Positions 35,826 through 47,801 of a DNA stretch of 64,000 nt are shown here, piece after piece (positions within the stretch are counted from its first letter, which is position 1; the number at the start of each line of letters is the position of its first letter). This DNA comes from Erpetoichthys calabaricus (Eukaryota > Chordata > Cladistia > Polypteriformes > Polypteridae). The position numbers were made by a program, and so were the translations under genes. The notes beneath the pieces are model-generated. The model was not told where the DNA came from. It searched no databases and saw only the letters and a list, made by a program, of their open reading frames with translations. The DNA is taken from positions 180,922,875-180,986,874 of the forward strand of contig NC_041402.2 of assembly GCF_900747795.2 (NCBI RefSeq), written 5' to 3'.

Positions 35826-37210
35826 AGTGATCCCCTGCTATATCACTGTTCAGCTATTGCGCCCCCGCTACATCACGGATTTTTCTGTGGAACATATCTA
35901 ATTTTCTATCGTGGAAATCCAGCTATATCACGGAAATCTGCGGTTTTAAAGTGATCGTTTTTTTATGGGTTTTTGACAACTTTTTACGTTGAAATAAGCA
36001 TTTTTCTATGCTAAACTATTAATAACAACAATGTATTAAAGTAATTTTAACATATATATACCTGTACTGTATATAAATAAAAATGGAGTAATAATTCAAT
36101 AAGTACATCCTACCTGTAGTGTACTTTGCAGCCAATTCATAACAAAGCATACGGTTTTCAGTAGTCACTACGGTAGACAAAGAGTTTCGCGTTACAGTAC
36201 CCAGATGATTTCTTGTAAGGCCCGTTATTGGCTGAAAGAGGAGAAGACTCAACCAATCAGAGTGGGACTTTCATTCTCTTGGGCTCCGATTGGCTGCTGC
36301 TATTGTGGTGTAATCTCGCAAGAACAGCAAGCGTGGGTCCCCGACACATCTCAGTTCTCTGTGTATCGTCTACCTTGCTTGTGTGGTCCAATTGTTGTAA
36401 GTAAACTTTTTATGAACTTTTCATTTTGTTTTATGCCCTACGATTGCTCCCAAGTGTCCTGCATCTTCTAAGATGGGAAGGAAAGCATTACGGCTTGAAT
36501 GAATCGATGGTACGCTACATTATTATTATTAAATTATTATTATTATTATTATGTTACTCATATCCTTAGCCTACGTGTGCTAGACAAAAGTTCATTAGAA
36601 CAATACTATAATTTATAATAACTAATGTATACGTAACATTTAAGCAATATGCTAGTAAATCATAAAACATACTGCTACGTACAGGAATACGTAGACAATC
36701 GCAATTCATAACGAAATGTACATACGCTTTTCATTTGTCACTACGTATGCTAGACAAGAGTTTGTTAGAACAATACGTATGTTATAGTTATAAATTATAA
36801 TAACTGTAAATATTGACTAAAATGCAGTAAAAAGTCAATATGTATATAAAATAATGAATATTTAAGCAATACAATAAATCATTAAATATACGTACATTGT
36901 ACACTACGGTAGACAAAGAGTTTTGCATTACAGTACCCAGATGATTATTTACAAGGCCCATTATTGACTGAAAGAGGAGACTTAACCAATCAGAGCGGGC
37001 TTTTCATTCTCTTGGGCTCTGATTGGTTGCTGCTAATGTGGTGTAATCTTGCAAGAACAACGAGAGTGGGTCCCCGACACATCTCAGTTCTCTGCGTATC
37101 ACGTGACTTGCTTGTGGTCCGATTGTTGTGAGCAAACTTTTTGTGAATTTTTCATTTTGTTTTAAGCCCTACGATGGCATCCAAGTGTCCTTCATCTTCT
37201 AAGCCTTCTG
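35826..37210 (+). mobile_element. Pogo-like element with internal duplication, right end lost
   Basis: Begins 'cagtgatcccctgctatatc' after TA, as at 27356. A ~330-bp internal block ('cagtacccagatgattt', 'ccaatcagagtggga', 'gtgggtccccgacacatctc') occurs twice, at about 36165-36480 and 36900-37200. The second copy reaches the transposase start (MASKCPSSSKPSGSSEPKP at 37174) before the sequence is cut by a LINE tail. No right inverted repeat is present. Confidence 0.75.
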
Positions 37211-37235
37211 GTAGTAGTGAGCCTAAACCAGGGGG

Positions 37236-37408
37236 GGGGTTTGGGGGTAAACGTTAACATTAATCAAAGTTATTGTCTGTTTGTATACCTGCATTGTTAT
37301 CACTCTTTAATTTAATATTTTCTTTATCAGTATGCTGCTGCTGCTGGAGTGTGTGAATTTCCCCTTGGGAAAGTATAAAGTATCTATCTATCTACCTATC
37401 TATCTAAA
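37236..37408 (+). mobile_element. L2-like LINE, 3' UTR only
   Basis: Matches the last ~150 bp of the 16-18 kb LINE (gggggtaaacgttaacatta through 'aatttccccttggga') and ends in short TCTA repeats. Confidence 0.85.
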
Positions 37409-38043
37409 TCAGTCCTTATGGCTTTCAGGCTTCATGTGAAAGAATTTAACCTAAATGATAAAATTAAACCTCTGGCAGTTTACTTTTTACCTTTTCACCA
37501 TTTTAGGTCATTCACTGCATTTCAACTGATTAAATCTGAAGACAAAAATGGAAAATCAAAGTCTTCTAAAACTTTTGACTGGCAGTGCACCTAGTCCAGT
37601 TATAACAATAATTCAATAAATATGAAAATATACCTCATACCAGATTAAACTACGAGCTGCACTTGCAACAAGCAATAAAACTGTTCACATCAAAACAGGG
37701 GAGTAAGAAGAGGAAATCTGAAGAGATCAGTGCCACTGCCATCAAGATCCTTGAGGAACCAAATCAAGAAGAAGCAGGTGCTTAGAGACACATCACACTG
37801 GGCATCTGAAGTTACAGCAACAACAACATGTATTTATATAGCACATTTTCATACAAATAATGTAGCTCAAAGTGCTTGAAACAGCACTTACAGCACAGAC
37901 ATGTTGTAAATGCTCAAACACGACTAATGCACTTATGGGACACGGGAAGCATCTCCTGGCAGCATTGGGTGCAAAACAGCAGCCAACACTGGGCACACAC
38001 TCGTGCACACCAACACACCCAAAAAGCCAATTAACTGCCAAGT
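37409..38043. other. No gene recognised
   Basis: 37808-37882 is a minus-strand retroposon tail (acatgtatttatatagcaca, 'tttcatacaaataatgtagc'). The remainder is unassigned. Confidence 0.35.
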
Positions 38044-38057
38044 AACCTAGAAAATAT

Positions 38058-38404
38058 CCGTCCATCCATTATCCAACCCAATATATCCTAACACAGGGTC
38101 ACAGGGGTCTGCTGGAGCCAATCCCAGCCAACACAGGGCACAAGGCAAGAACAAACCCCGGGCAGGGCGCCAGCCCACTGCAGGACACACAAACACACAC
38201 ACACACACACTCGGGACAATTTAGGATCGCCAATGCGCCTAACCTGCATGTCTTTGGACTGTGGGTGGAAACTGGAGCACCCGGAGGAAATCCACGCAGA
38301 CACGGGGAGAACATGCAAACTCCACGTACGGAGGACCTGGGAAGTGAACCCGGGTCTCCTTACTGCGAGGCAGCAGCGCTACCACTGCGCCACCATGCCG
38401 CCCC
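38058..38404 (-). mobile_element. Full-length DANA/mermaid-like SINE with 14-bp target duplication
   Basis: AACCTAGAAAATAT flanks it at 38044-38057 and 38405-38418. On the minus strand it runs from the tRNA-like head (ggggcggcatggtggcgcag; B-box-like gggttcacttcc) through the conserved body to 'ggttggataatggatgg'. It contains a short (CA)n. The perfect duplication implies a fairly young insertion. Confidence 0.95.
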
Positions 38405-38418
38405 AACCTAGAAAATAT

Positions 38419-39364
38419 GCCTTTGGAATATAGGAGCCACAGAGACACAGAAAGAACATACAGATTCTTCACTGAAAGTGACCAGGAGCCGGACTAAAAT
38501 CCAAAATTCTGAGTATGAGAGGCAGCCATGCTGAACACTGAACCGTGGTGCTCTAAGTAGAGGACGTGAGTGTTAATTAGCCCCTGGAAATGACATCAAT
38601 ATCCACTCATTACAAGCAATGCAAATTTTACCAGTTCAGATCCCACTATATAATGCTGACTGGATCTGAAAAACGATAATAAAGCAGTGATTTGGTGAAA
38701 GGCCATACTGCGCTTTGCCAACTTCTTCTAAATGCAGGGAGAAGTCAACAAGGAATGAGATCAAGAAGAGAGGCGGCTGACTGCTCGGATTGCTTCAGGG
38801 AGATGCTGCAATCACAAGGACATGCCAAAGTGATGCAGATACAGTGGAGACACCAGAAACCAACATCACAACAAGATCAGAATTTGACTCATCCCAGAGA
38901 GCTGGCCATAGGGCCAAACTGAACAACTGGGAGAGAAGAGCCTCCACAGAGCCAATTTCTCCCCTCTAGCTTTTTGATATAAATATACCTTATCTGAGGC
39001 CTAAAGCTGCCCAATCCTTGCAGCTTCTTTAGTAAATAATATTAACTCTTTTTGTTCCTTTTGAGCCAGGGCTGAATATTTTTCCAAAAAACTCAAGTTT
39101 TCTAAAAAGCAATGGTTTCATACATAAATCAGCATAAAACATTCATTTATGACAAATGTCACCTGTTTTATGTTCCATGAGCCGACGCAGTGTGTAAATT
39201 CACATCCTTATTCCAAACCTGTTTGTCCCATCACTTATAAGCTGAAAGGCACTTTCCATGGAAAGAAAAAAAACAGCTTGAAGAACTTGAGTGGCTGGTA
39301 ATCAGGAAGTGTCTGCCAGTACGGCGTGTCGTTCCATGAATTCCAGTAGTCAGCTAGCCTCCCA
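38419..39364. other. No gene recognised
   Basis: 38690-38900 has decayed open frames with no domain. The remainder is unassigned. Confidence 0.3.
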
Positions 39365-40057
39365 CGGATCTACGTTGGTGTACTCTTTGTTATCACTGGT
39401 GCATTAGCTTCACGAGTGTGGTCAGCACTGTAATCTGCTGGGTGCCAGTCAGATGATGCAATTACTTGTCTTTCATTTTCGATTTCCAGATCGTTTGCAT
39501 CAAAATCACAGTTCGATAAGTCCGAGTCCGATTCAACAATAATACACAAAAAAATAAATGATATATATGCAGAGTATTTGGCTTTGCGCATTCGCTTCGC
39601 TCTTTTGGCCGATGTTTTTTAGGAATTTGTTAGTTTTCGCATACCCCTTGGGGTCAGAGCGCAGGGTCAGCCATTGTACAGCGCCCCTGAAGCAATTACA
39701 GGTTAAGGGTCTTGCTCAAGGGCCCAGAGTAGGGTCTCTTTTGGCAGTGACATGGATTTGAACCGGTAACCTTCGGGATACCAGTGCAGATCCTTAGCCT
39801 CAGAGCCACCACTCCGCCCTAAATGTTGCTGCCATTCTAGACGTTGTTTACTCTATGCTACTCACACACACGCAGGGATCTGACGCCAAGTCTAACAGTC
39901 CTCCAAACAAAGAGGGTCTACCTATAACGTAATGGTGAGATTTACGGCAACGCTTACAGCTTTCATCGCTCTCTGTCCCTGAATGTTGACTTTAGTCGAC
40001 ATCCGCCCTCAACCCCATGCGGGCAACAAAAATCGACATCCGCCCTAAAAGAGTTAG
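39365..40057 (-). mobile_element. Possible piggyBac-like 5' remnant
   Basis: A minus-strand frame (39591-39370) reads MRKAKYSAY with an acidic SDSDLSNCDFDANDLEIENE segment, like the N-terminus of fish piggyBac-type transposases. Towards 40050 the motif 'agggcggatgtcgactaaa' or close variants occurs twice, as in repeated element ends. A SINE interrupts it at 39640-39818. No catalytic domain, and TTAA flanks were not confirmed. Confidence 0.35.
39640..39818 (-). mobile_element. tRNA-derived SINE (second family)
   Basis: On the minus strand it begins 'agggcggagtggtggctctg' (A-box-like) with a B-box-like 'ggttcaaatcc' 40-50 bp on, then 'cttgagcaagacccttaacc' and a 3' end near 39640. Fragments of the same family lie at 44.2 and 61.78 kb. 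Confidence 0.78.
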
Positions 40058-40664
40058 AAGTGCCACAATGGCATTGCTACAGCCATTAAACCCGAACTTG
40101 AGCAGGTTAGTGTGCTGATGATTCAGGATGGCACTGATAAAATGCTTTGTATATCTTGCATGTTGTGTTCTTTCAATCAACACAGCGAATATAGGAGTCT
40201 AACTACAAACAGAGGAGTCCGAGGCGGTGGTATCAAACATTGAGGAGTTGTAATCAGATTTGATGGTGGTGTTGTACTGATTCCACAGCCCTGGAGCTAA
40301 ACACACTCAAAACTGTGGATATGAGGGTGGACTTCAGCAGAGCCCCCTGTCCATACCGGACAATAATGTGCCAGTTGTGGAAGTCTTCACATTTCCAGGA
40401 TCTATAATAACCTAGGACTTGACATGGAAGACTAACAAAAATTCCACCATAAGAAAGGTTCTTCCGAATATGATTGTGGATTAAGAGCCATGGAGTCAGT
40501 CGGAAGCAATCATCGGGTTACTGGAGCCGGAGTTGGTAAAGATGCACAGACTGACTAAATGCAAATTTGTAATTAAATGTGTTAAAATGTCCGATCCGTA
40601 TATTAGAACAATGTAGACAAGAACAGGCCATTCAGCCCAACCAAACTCGCTAGTCCTAAAATAA
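40058..40664. other. No gene recognised
   Basis: Unassigned. A similar text recurs at 41600-41800 ('tcaatcaacacag', 'ggagtctaa', 'gtccgag'), so both are probably parts of one unrecognised dispersed repeat. Confidence 0.35.
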
Positions 40665-40704
40665 TGATGAAGTCAAGCAAAATGACACCTTTTATTGTCT
40701 AAGT

Positions 40705-41265
<561 letters not shown>

Positions 41266-41455
41266 ATCTAACTGAACAAGTTATATAATATGCAAGTTTT
41301 CGAGGCAGCTAAGCCATCCCTTGCCATATGAAAGAGCCTCAGTTGCATGAAAAGACTGCATATTGTAATCAGTTCAGTTAGCCAATAAAAGGTATCATTC
41401 TGCTTGACTTCTCATTACATCCGTAATGGCTAACACGATACAACACCCTACTACA

Positions 41456-41922
41456 ATTTGTTTACACTAATTAAATTAAAATATTTTTTCTTCTAGCCTT
41501 TACATAAAATACAGCCTCTTTTTTAAATTTTCTAAGTTTAGCTAATACTTAAAACTACTCAATGTTTGTACCTGCATTAATAAATAATGCAAAAAAACCA
41601 CAACAGCATCACTACAGAATTTAAACCCAAACTTTTAACAGTTTAGAGTGCAAATAAAGCAGCCTGGTGGTTCATGTTGGCAACAATGCAACGCCTTGTA
41701 TCTTGAATGTTGTATGATTTCAATCAACACAGTGAATATTGGAGTCTAATTACAGATAGGAGTCCGAGTTGGTGGTTCCATACATTGATAAGTCCGAGTC
41801 AAAGGATTTGTGTATCGGCTCCACAGCTGAGGGAGTTCACTCTAACACAGGAGCTGCTGATTCAGTTCTACACAGCAACACGGAGTTTGTTCTCAGCTCA
41901 TTCATTACTGGGTGGCTTGGAT
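41456..41922. other. No gene recognised
   Basis: Unassigned, shares text with 40180-40330. Confidence 0.3.
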
Positions 41923-42072
41923 CAGGGCCGTCTTAACAGTATCATAGGCCCCAAGTAGTGTGCTGGGGCCCATTGTGATAGCAAACCAGAAACATACACA
42001 GGCATCAAAAACCTTGTGGGCCCCTATGCTGCTGGGGTCCCTGGCCAGTGCCCATACGTTAAGACGGCCCTG
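41923..42072. mobile_element. 150-bp hAT-like MITE
   Basis: Ends 'cagggccgtcttaac' and 'gttaagacggccctg' are perfect inverted repeats of 15 bp. The 8-bp flanks are gcttggat and gcttgcat (7 of 8 identical). Size, ends and duplication length fit a miniature hAT element. Confidence 0.9.
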
Positions 42073-42944
42073 GCTTGCATCAGCCATTAAACATGTCAAG
42101 AACAGACTACGAATAGCCAGGTCTTTTCACCTTACAGAATAGTTGGCCGACAAAATCATCACCAACTCCTTATAACCAGGCAACCTTTTTTGAACTGCCA
42201 GGCATTATACATCAAATTACGCCAAAACAAGTAAATATAAGAGCAGTTTCTTTTCACTCACAAATGGCAATATTATTACACATAGCTAATACTAAATTCA
42301 GTACTTCTTGCACTTTGTATGCATATGTATACATTCTTTACTTGCATTTATTTACTAATCAATTGTGTAAAAATATCTGTCATGTAACTATATTTGGACA
42401 GCCATCAAAAAACGGAGTCAAATACTTGTATGCAAGCATACTTGGCCAATTAATGTGCTATGCCAGGACCAAACTGATATGAGAGTTAATGGCAATATTA
42501 CCGGATGTCGTATTGTGTCAATCCGGGTGATACGAACAGAAAGAAATTGAAGGCATCGAAAACGATCAAAAAGAAAAAAACTGAATCGTCCAAATAAACA
42601 GGAACCCAACAAACAGGTGCGGATTTAGCAGTCTAATCCGACTTCTTCGAATCAAACTTTTTTTTTTTTTTAAAGAAACAAGCGTACACATTAGTTCAGA
42701 AAGGACAGTCTTCTCAGAGTTGTTAAGCTATGACAGCCCAAGTAGCTCAAACAAGACCAAAAAGCAATGAAAGAGAGATAGAGAGTTAACAAAATCAGAT
42801 TAATTAAACCAATGTATAAGGACATAGAAGGCCCCCGAGTTTTGACATGACCCAACTTCCGTATACATTCAGGTTTCACACACGGGCTGACAAGGGACAG
42901 TAGCGCCAAACAAAACATTTATATTGTGTTACATTGCTATATCC
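42073..42944. other. No gene recognised
   Basis: Unassigned. Long open frames on the minus strand (42691-42918) show no family I know. Confidence 0.3.
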
Positions 42945-43250
42945 TACCGAACTGTAGGCTCCTTCGGCGATACATCCCCATCGCGGGGGGGTTCTGTGCA
43001 CAATAAAGGCTAAAACGAGTCTCAAATCGCCCGTCCGAAGAAGTCTCCTCATGTAATGATTCTGACAGCAAGCGAAGCTCTTCCGTGAACATCACTTCCG
43101 GCGACGTATGACGCAGTTGGGGAAAAAAAATCGTATGTGGGCATGATCAAAGCGGGATTTACCAATCACATAATCGAGGAGGCGAGGTTAAAATTTTATA
43201 TGACACATTGATTGGTTTTTCTGCTGTCGATCTAAAAATAGGCAACAAAC
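42945..43250. promoter_or_regulatory. CpG-bearing, promoter-like segment
   Basis: Against a CpG-poor background this stretch keeps many CpGs (e.g. 'cttcggcgatac', 'catcgcggggg', 'atcgcccgtccgaag', 'cacttccggcgacgtatgac'). It includes an ETS-type cacttccgg, a CRE-like tgacgca and gacgtatg, and CCAAT motifs on both strands (accaatcac, gattggtt). No exon is recognised beside it. It could be the promoter of an unseen gene or a relic of a repeat. Confidence 0.4.
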
Positions 43251-43418
43251 AAGACTAAAGAACGTGTGAAAGTTGGCATTCCTGCACCCACTGTTCCTTC
43301 CTCGCCGCACCTGCTGGCAAATCTCCCGACGTTTGAGCCGCTCGCTGTGTTAGGTGATTGCACTTCGTGTTACGTGCAAATTGGGTTAATTTGTAGCAGC
43401 GAAATAACTTAGTATGCT

Positions 43419-43568
43419 GTTCAGGCCTCTTCACTTTCTGCACACTTTATTGAGTTGCAGGCTTAATTTTAAATGCATAAGTGTGCCGTTTTTGTTCAGG
43501 CCTCTTCACTTTCTGCACACTTTATTGAGTTGCAGACTTAATTTTAAATGCGTAAGTGTGCCGTTTTT
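43419..43568. repeat. 75-bp tandem duplication
   Basis: The two units 43419-43493 and 43494-43568 differ at only two positions (gcagGct/gcagAct and tgcAtaa/tgcGtaa). It lies directly right of the CpG-bearing segment. Confidence 0.95.
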
Positions 43569-44195
43569 GCCCGTCAAACTAAACAATACTCAATAAGCCA
43601 AAACGACAAAGTGAAAACATGTTTTCAGAAAGGTGTGCAAATTATTAAAAAAAATCAAAAACCGAAATATCTCATTCACGTTAAGTTTCCATCCAATTTC
43701 TGAACCTGCTTTCTCCAGATTGTAGTTACAGGGACTTGCTGAAACAGATATGACCAGTCACTCGGACCAGGCCAGTCTGAGACACTAATCCACCAAACAG
43801 TGTAGGCAAATGTAACTCCTTTGTCTCTCTCTTTTCTTTTAACATCTACAAGCATGTCTGGTACTCACATCCCATGACAATTAAACCCAAAGCTGTTTAC
43901 CTCAGACCCCATACACTACAGTACAGTATATGTAAACTCTGAACCATCCATTCATCCATTTTCTACACCCATTTTTCTACAGCAATTCTCTAATAGGAAC
44001 AAGACAGGCATACCTTTTTAGATTTAGTGCCTTTCTTTGACTGATGTCACCCCTCCGCACTTCACAGGTATTTTGCATTTGTATGCACTTGACTGATGTT
44101 TGAGTCCTAGCAGGTAGAAGAACGTCTGAACTAGTTTACTATTTTAGATATTTTTCTTCCATGAACGCCATCCCTGTGCACTTTACAGTACATTA
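43569..44195. other. No gene recognised
   Basis: Partly reads like a Tc1 end (43600-43680, 'aagtgaaaacatgttttcag' and 'gtgcaaattattaaaa'). Otherwise unassigned. Confidence 0.35.
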
Positions 44196-44199
44196 CATT

Positions 44200-44400
44200 T
44201 GTTTGTATACTCCCAACTGAGGTGGAGTGGATTTGCACTGGCAATCGGAAGATTGCTGGTTTGAATCACGTAAAATGCCAGAAGTGACTCTGCTCCGCTG
44301 GTTCCATGAGCAAGGCCCTTAACCTGCAATTGCTTCATCCTGGGTATGACGTTAATCTGCATCCAGCCCTTTAAGCAGGTCCTCCATTGTACAGGGAACA
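44200..44400 (+). mobile_element. tRNA-derived SINE (second family), decayed
   Basis: B-box-like 'ggtttgaatc' near 44260, then 'gagcaaggcccttaacctgc' and 'tccattgtacagg', as in the 39.6-kb copy in the opposite orientation. Confidence 0.65.
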
Positions 44401-44424
44401 CTTGGGGGTTGGTGGCAGGATTGA

Positions 44425-44945
44425 CATTCCAGCCTTCTTCTTCTTCTTTTGGCTGCTTCTCTTAGGGGTTGCCACAGCAGACCATCTGTTTCCATATCTT
44501 CCTGTCCTCTCCATCTTGCTCTGTCACACCCATCACCTGCATGTCTTCTCTCACCAAATCCATAAACCTTCTCTTAGGCCTTCCTCTTTTCCTCTTGCCT
44601 GGCAGCTCCATCCTCATCATCCTTTTCTCAATACACTCAGCATCTCTCCTCTGCACATGTCCAGACCAACGCAATCTCCCCTCTCTGATTTTGTCTCCCA
44701 ACCGTCCAACTTGAGCTGACCCACTAATGTCATCATTTCTAATCCTGTCCATCCTCGTCACACCCAATGCAAATCTTAACATCTTTAACTCTGCCACCTC
44801 CAGCTCTGTCTCCTGCTTTCTGGTCAGAGCCACCATCTCCAACCCATATAACATAGCTGGTCTCACTACCATCCTGTAGACCTTCCCTTTCACTCTTGCT
44901 GATACCCGTCTGTCACAAATCACTCCAGACACTCTTCTCCACCCA
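44425..44945 (-). mobile_element. RTE-like LINE, C-terminal coding end
   Basis: A minus-strand frame gives the post-RT region: KVYRMVVRPAMLYGLEMVAL, LKMLRFALGVTRMDRIRN, REGRLRWSGHVQRRD, GKRKRGRPKRRFMDLVREDM. This LYG...GVTR...RWxGHV...GRPxxRW order is typical of RTE-type non-LTR elements. The RT core is not present. The open frame is long for a dead copy. Confidence 0.75.
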
Positions 44946-45260
44946 TTGATTAATTTATATAGCACCTTTCTATAAAGAATCACGACCAATGGCATCTTAA
45001 AAATTACTTTATATCCATTTATTTGCTGGTCCATGTCTCCAATAATAGAAAACATAGACAGTAATTAAGTGTTGGGGCACACATAGGCAAACCCTGTATA
45101 ACCGAAACAAAACGGGGGCTTCACCTTCCTGGCTCTATTGAGGTACATGGTACACCCTGTGATAAAAGGAGGCTCTGCCACTGACTCAATATTCTTTTCT
45201 CACCCATAGTTCTAAGAGCTGGCCCCCAGAAGATGCTTAGTGCCTGCCCTCCACCCCAAG

Positions 45261-45570
45261 ATGGCTCCACCCCTTCTGGTCAAGACACAATAAAAACAGA
45301 ACATGGCACTCATTATTGATAGGCAATCAACAGAGATGGAGCCCTAGCAACCAAAACATGGCTCCACCTCTTCTGGACCAGACATGATTAAAAATGGGTT
45401 GTCCAATGGAACATGGCACTCATTATTGGTAGGCAGTCAACAAAGATTGAGACCTAGTGACTGCCCCAACACATGGCTCTGCCCATTCTGGTCTAGAAAT
45501 GATTAAAAATGGGCGGTCCAACAAAACATTGCACTCATCTTTGGTATGCCATTCAATGCAGACAGAACCC
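45261..45570. repeat. Three-unit minisatellite
   Basis: Units start 'atggctcc' or 'atggctct' at 45261, 45358 and 45473 and share 'cttctgg', 'atgattaaaaatggg' and 'catggcactcattattg'. The first unit lacks ~18 bp present in the others, and divergence is moderate. Confidence 0.85.
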
Positions 45571-47592
45571 CTGTTGATAAAACCCCATTTTGCTTGCTGC
45601 CAGAATGGTTTTGCTTTTATTTAAGTCTTTGTGCTTTCTTTTAATTTTATTTGGCCATACGCCTCTGAGTTAAACGGGATGACCTGCCTGGTACCTTAGC
45701 CATTCCTCTCGGCTTCTGCCCGTTCTGTCAACCAGTCATAATGTACATTATATTTATTTACCTGTTAGCTTATTTCTCCATTTGTAGTCCTGATTTAATA
45801 ACTGCCTCCCTCGGGCTCACACAGCTTTTCTCACATGTCAGCTACGACAGGCTTCCCCTTTTTCGGCTTTCCGATTTTCTGATAACCTTGGTGTTTTGAC
45901 ACTCACAGATGGCTATGAAACCTGCCTGCATTTGTAAAAGCAGCTTAATATTTGCCACAAATGTCTTTCTGGATTTCTCTGTTGTTTCAGGTATTCCCCT
46001 CTTTGCCTGCCACTGGAGTTTTTTTTTATTTTTTATTGCCTGACCTGTCACATCTCTGTCACTTCTAGCCTGTGGGTGACACACACAGTGAAGGCACTTC
46101 TTATACCGGCCACATGCAAGTGACGTTAGACTACAGCTTGAATTGTGCTCAGAGGACGATTGCCTAACAGATTTTTTTAAAAAGCCGCCTTCTGAGTTCA
46201 AAGTTCAAGGTTAACCATCAGGATTCCTAAGTTTCGGAAGACGTTACAGCCGATCCCACTTTTTGACTTTTTTTTAATTTTGATGGGGATAAGAGAAGCC
46301 ACTGCTCAGCTCGTGTGCTCCATTAATCAATCCAGCAGAGTTTTCTACACAAGATAAAGAACAACACACTACAGTGATCAGTGGCACGCGGTGAGCTTCA
46401 TGGCTGGTGAGGCGCTGACCCCTTCAGAGTCAGATTTACAAATATATGAACTCCAAAGAGTAGCTTGTTCGTTATTCAATTGGCAGCATTCACATTGACT
46501 ACTGGTTATGTTTCATATCTCATCAGTATTCTTTACCCACACATAGGTGAGGTATATATTTGGCTAAGAAAGAACGTTACATTTATAGCAGCAAGAGAGA
46601 GCACATTTGCACCTCACCCTCCATGTGTTCTAAATCTGCTGTTGCAATTCCACAATTCAAACTCATTCAGTACAAATGAAAGTATAGAGAGGTGTACAAA
46701 AAAAAAAGAGGATTTCAATTTTGACCTTAATTGAAATATTTAGTTTTTGAAAGTTTTTAATTCTGAAGCTTTAATCAATTTTAATATAGACCGTTCAACA
46801 AAAGGACAACAAGAAAAACAAAAGAATATTTTATTTAATTTCAACATTTAGTTTTTAAATATTGGATTTTTTTTTCTTAGTCTGATACCATTTTTTTTAA
46901 AATAAAATTTAAAACCGTTTATGGTTTTACCTTTATTTGTAAATGAAGTCCATGCGCCTATCCTTCCCCACGAAAATCTCCGTCACTTTCGTGTAAAAGT
47001 CCTCCTTATTTTCCTTTTGTTTTAAAAGTCTTAAATATTCCATTTTGGCAGTCAGTCGGAACAAAAAATAAAAATAAACGGACCGCTGCAGTGCACTTGA
47101 CTTTCTGATATCGCTAACTTATTGGCGCCTCTGAGTCAGCAGGAACGAGCACCTGTTTGACTCACATGCGCCCCCTTCAGGGCAGCACGGTACTGTCTGC
47201 CTCACCTTGCGCCTTTTCACTGCGGTTTTATGTCCGATTAGCAAGGCTAAATATGTCACACGTATTCATTAAAGATGTTAGCCAGACTGTGGAAAGTCAC
47301 TGTGTATAATAAAAGTGTCTGGAAACATACAGACATACAGAGAGACAGCAACAGGCACGCAGCAATTGCAGGCATCACCCCAGCGTGTGAGGGAGAGCAC
47401 AGTCAGAGATGTGGTGAGGCTCGTCGCTGCCGCACCTCGCGTTTCTCCTCTGTATTTGATCAAGAAATGCGCACATTCAGCGATTTTGACTATAAAAATG
47501 ATCAAAATTATTGGAATCATACAGAAAACAAATTTATAGCACAGAACAGTGCTTTATTTTATGTTATCATCAATAGTTTTTTTTTACTTTTC
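45571..47592. other. No gene recognised
   Basis: A possible transposon end at 46378 (cagtggcacgcggtgagc) faces right, but no matching end was found. 46990-47480 has a few CpGs and purine-rich stretches. No exon can be supported. Confidence 0.3.
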
Positions 47593-47604
47593 ATGATGAC
47601 CGCA

Positions 47605-47801
47605 ACTGGGAGGAGGCCCCTGGGAAGACCCAGGACACGCTAGAGGGACTATGTCTCCTGGCTGGCCTGGGAACGCCTTGTGATTCTCCCGGAACAGCTA
47701 GAAGAAGTGGCCGGGGAGAGGGAAGTCTGGGCATCTCTGCTCAAGCTGCTGCCCCCGCGACCCGACCTCGGATAAGCGGAAGAGGATTGATGGATGGATG
47801 G
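47605..47801 (+). mobile_element. 5'-truncated LINE 3' end with 12-bp target duplication
   Basis: ATGATGACCGCA flanks it at 47593-47604 and 47802-47813. It encodes the C-terminal end of a fish LINE (DYVSWLAWERLVILPEQLEE, then KLLPPRPDLG) and then 'gataagcggaagaggatt' with a GGAT tail. Another copy lies at 53392-53769. Confidence 0.9.

Noticed and set aside
42691-42918. Hydrophobic minus-strand frame resembling a small membrane protein
   Set aside because: AT-rich sequence readily yields Leu/Ser-rich frames; no start context, splice signals or family resemblance.
43414-43596. Open frame with an internally repeated 25-residue peptide
   Set aside because: The repeat comes from the 75-bp DNA duplication, which happens to be divisible by three; no other coding sign.
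45842-46201. 119-codon minus-strand open frame as a possible host exon
   Set aside because: No recognisable domain, no convincing splice sites and composition like surrounding repeat DNA.
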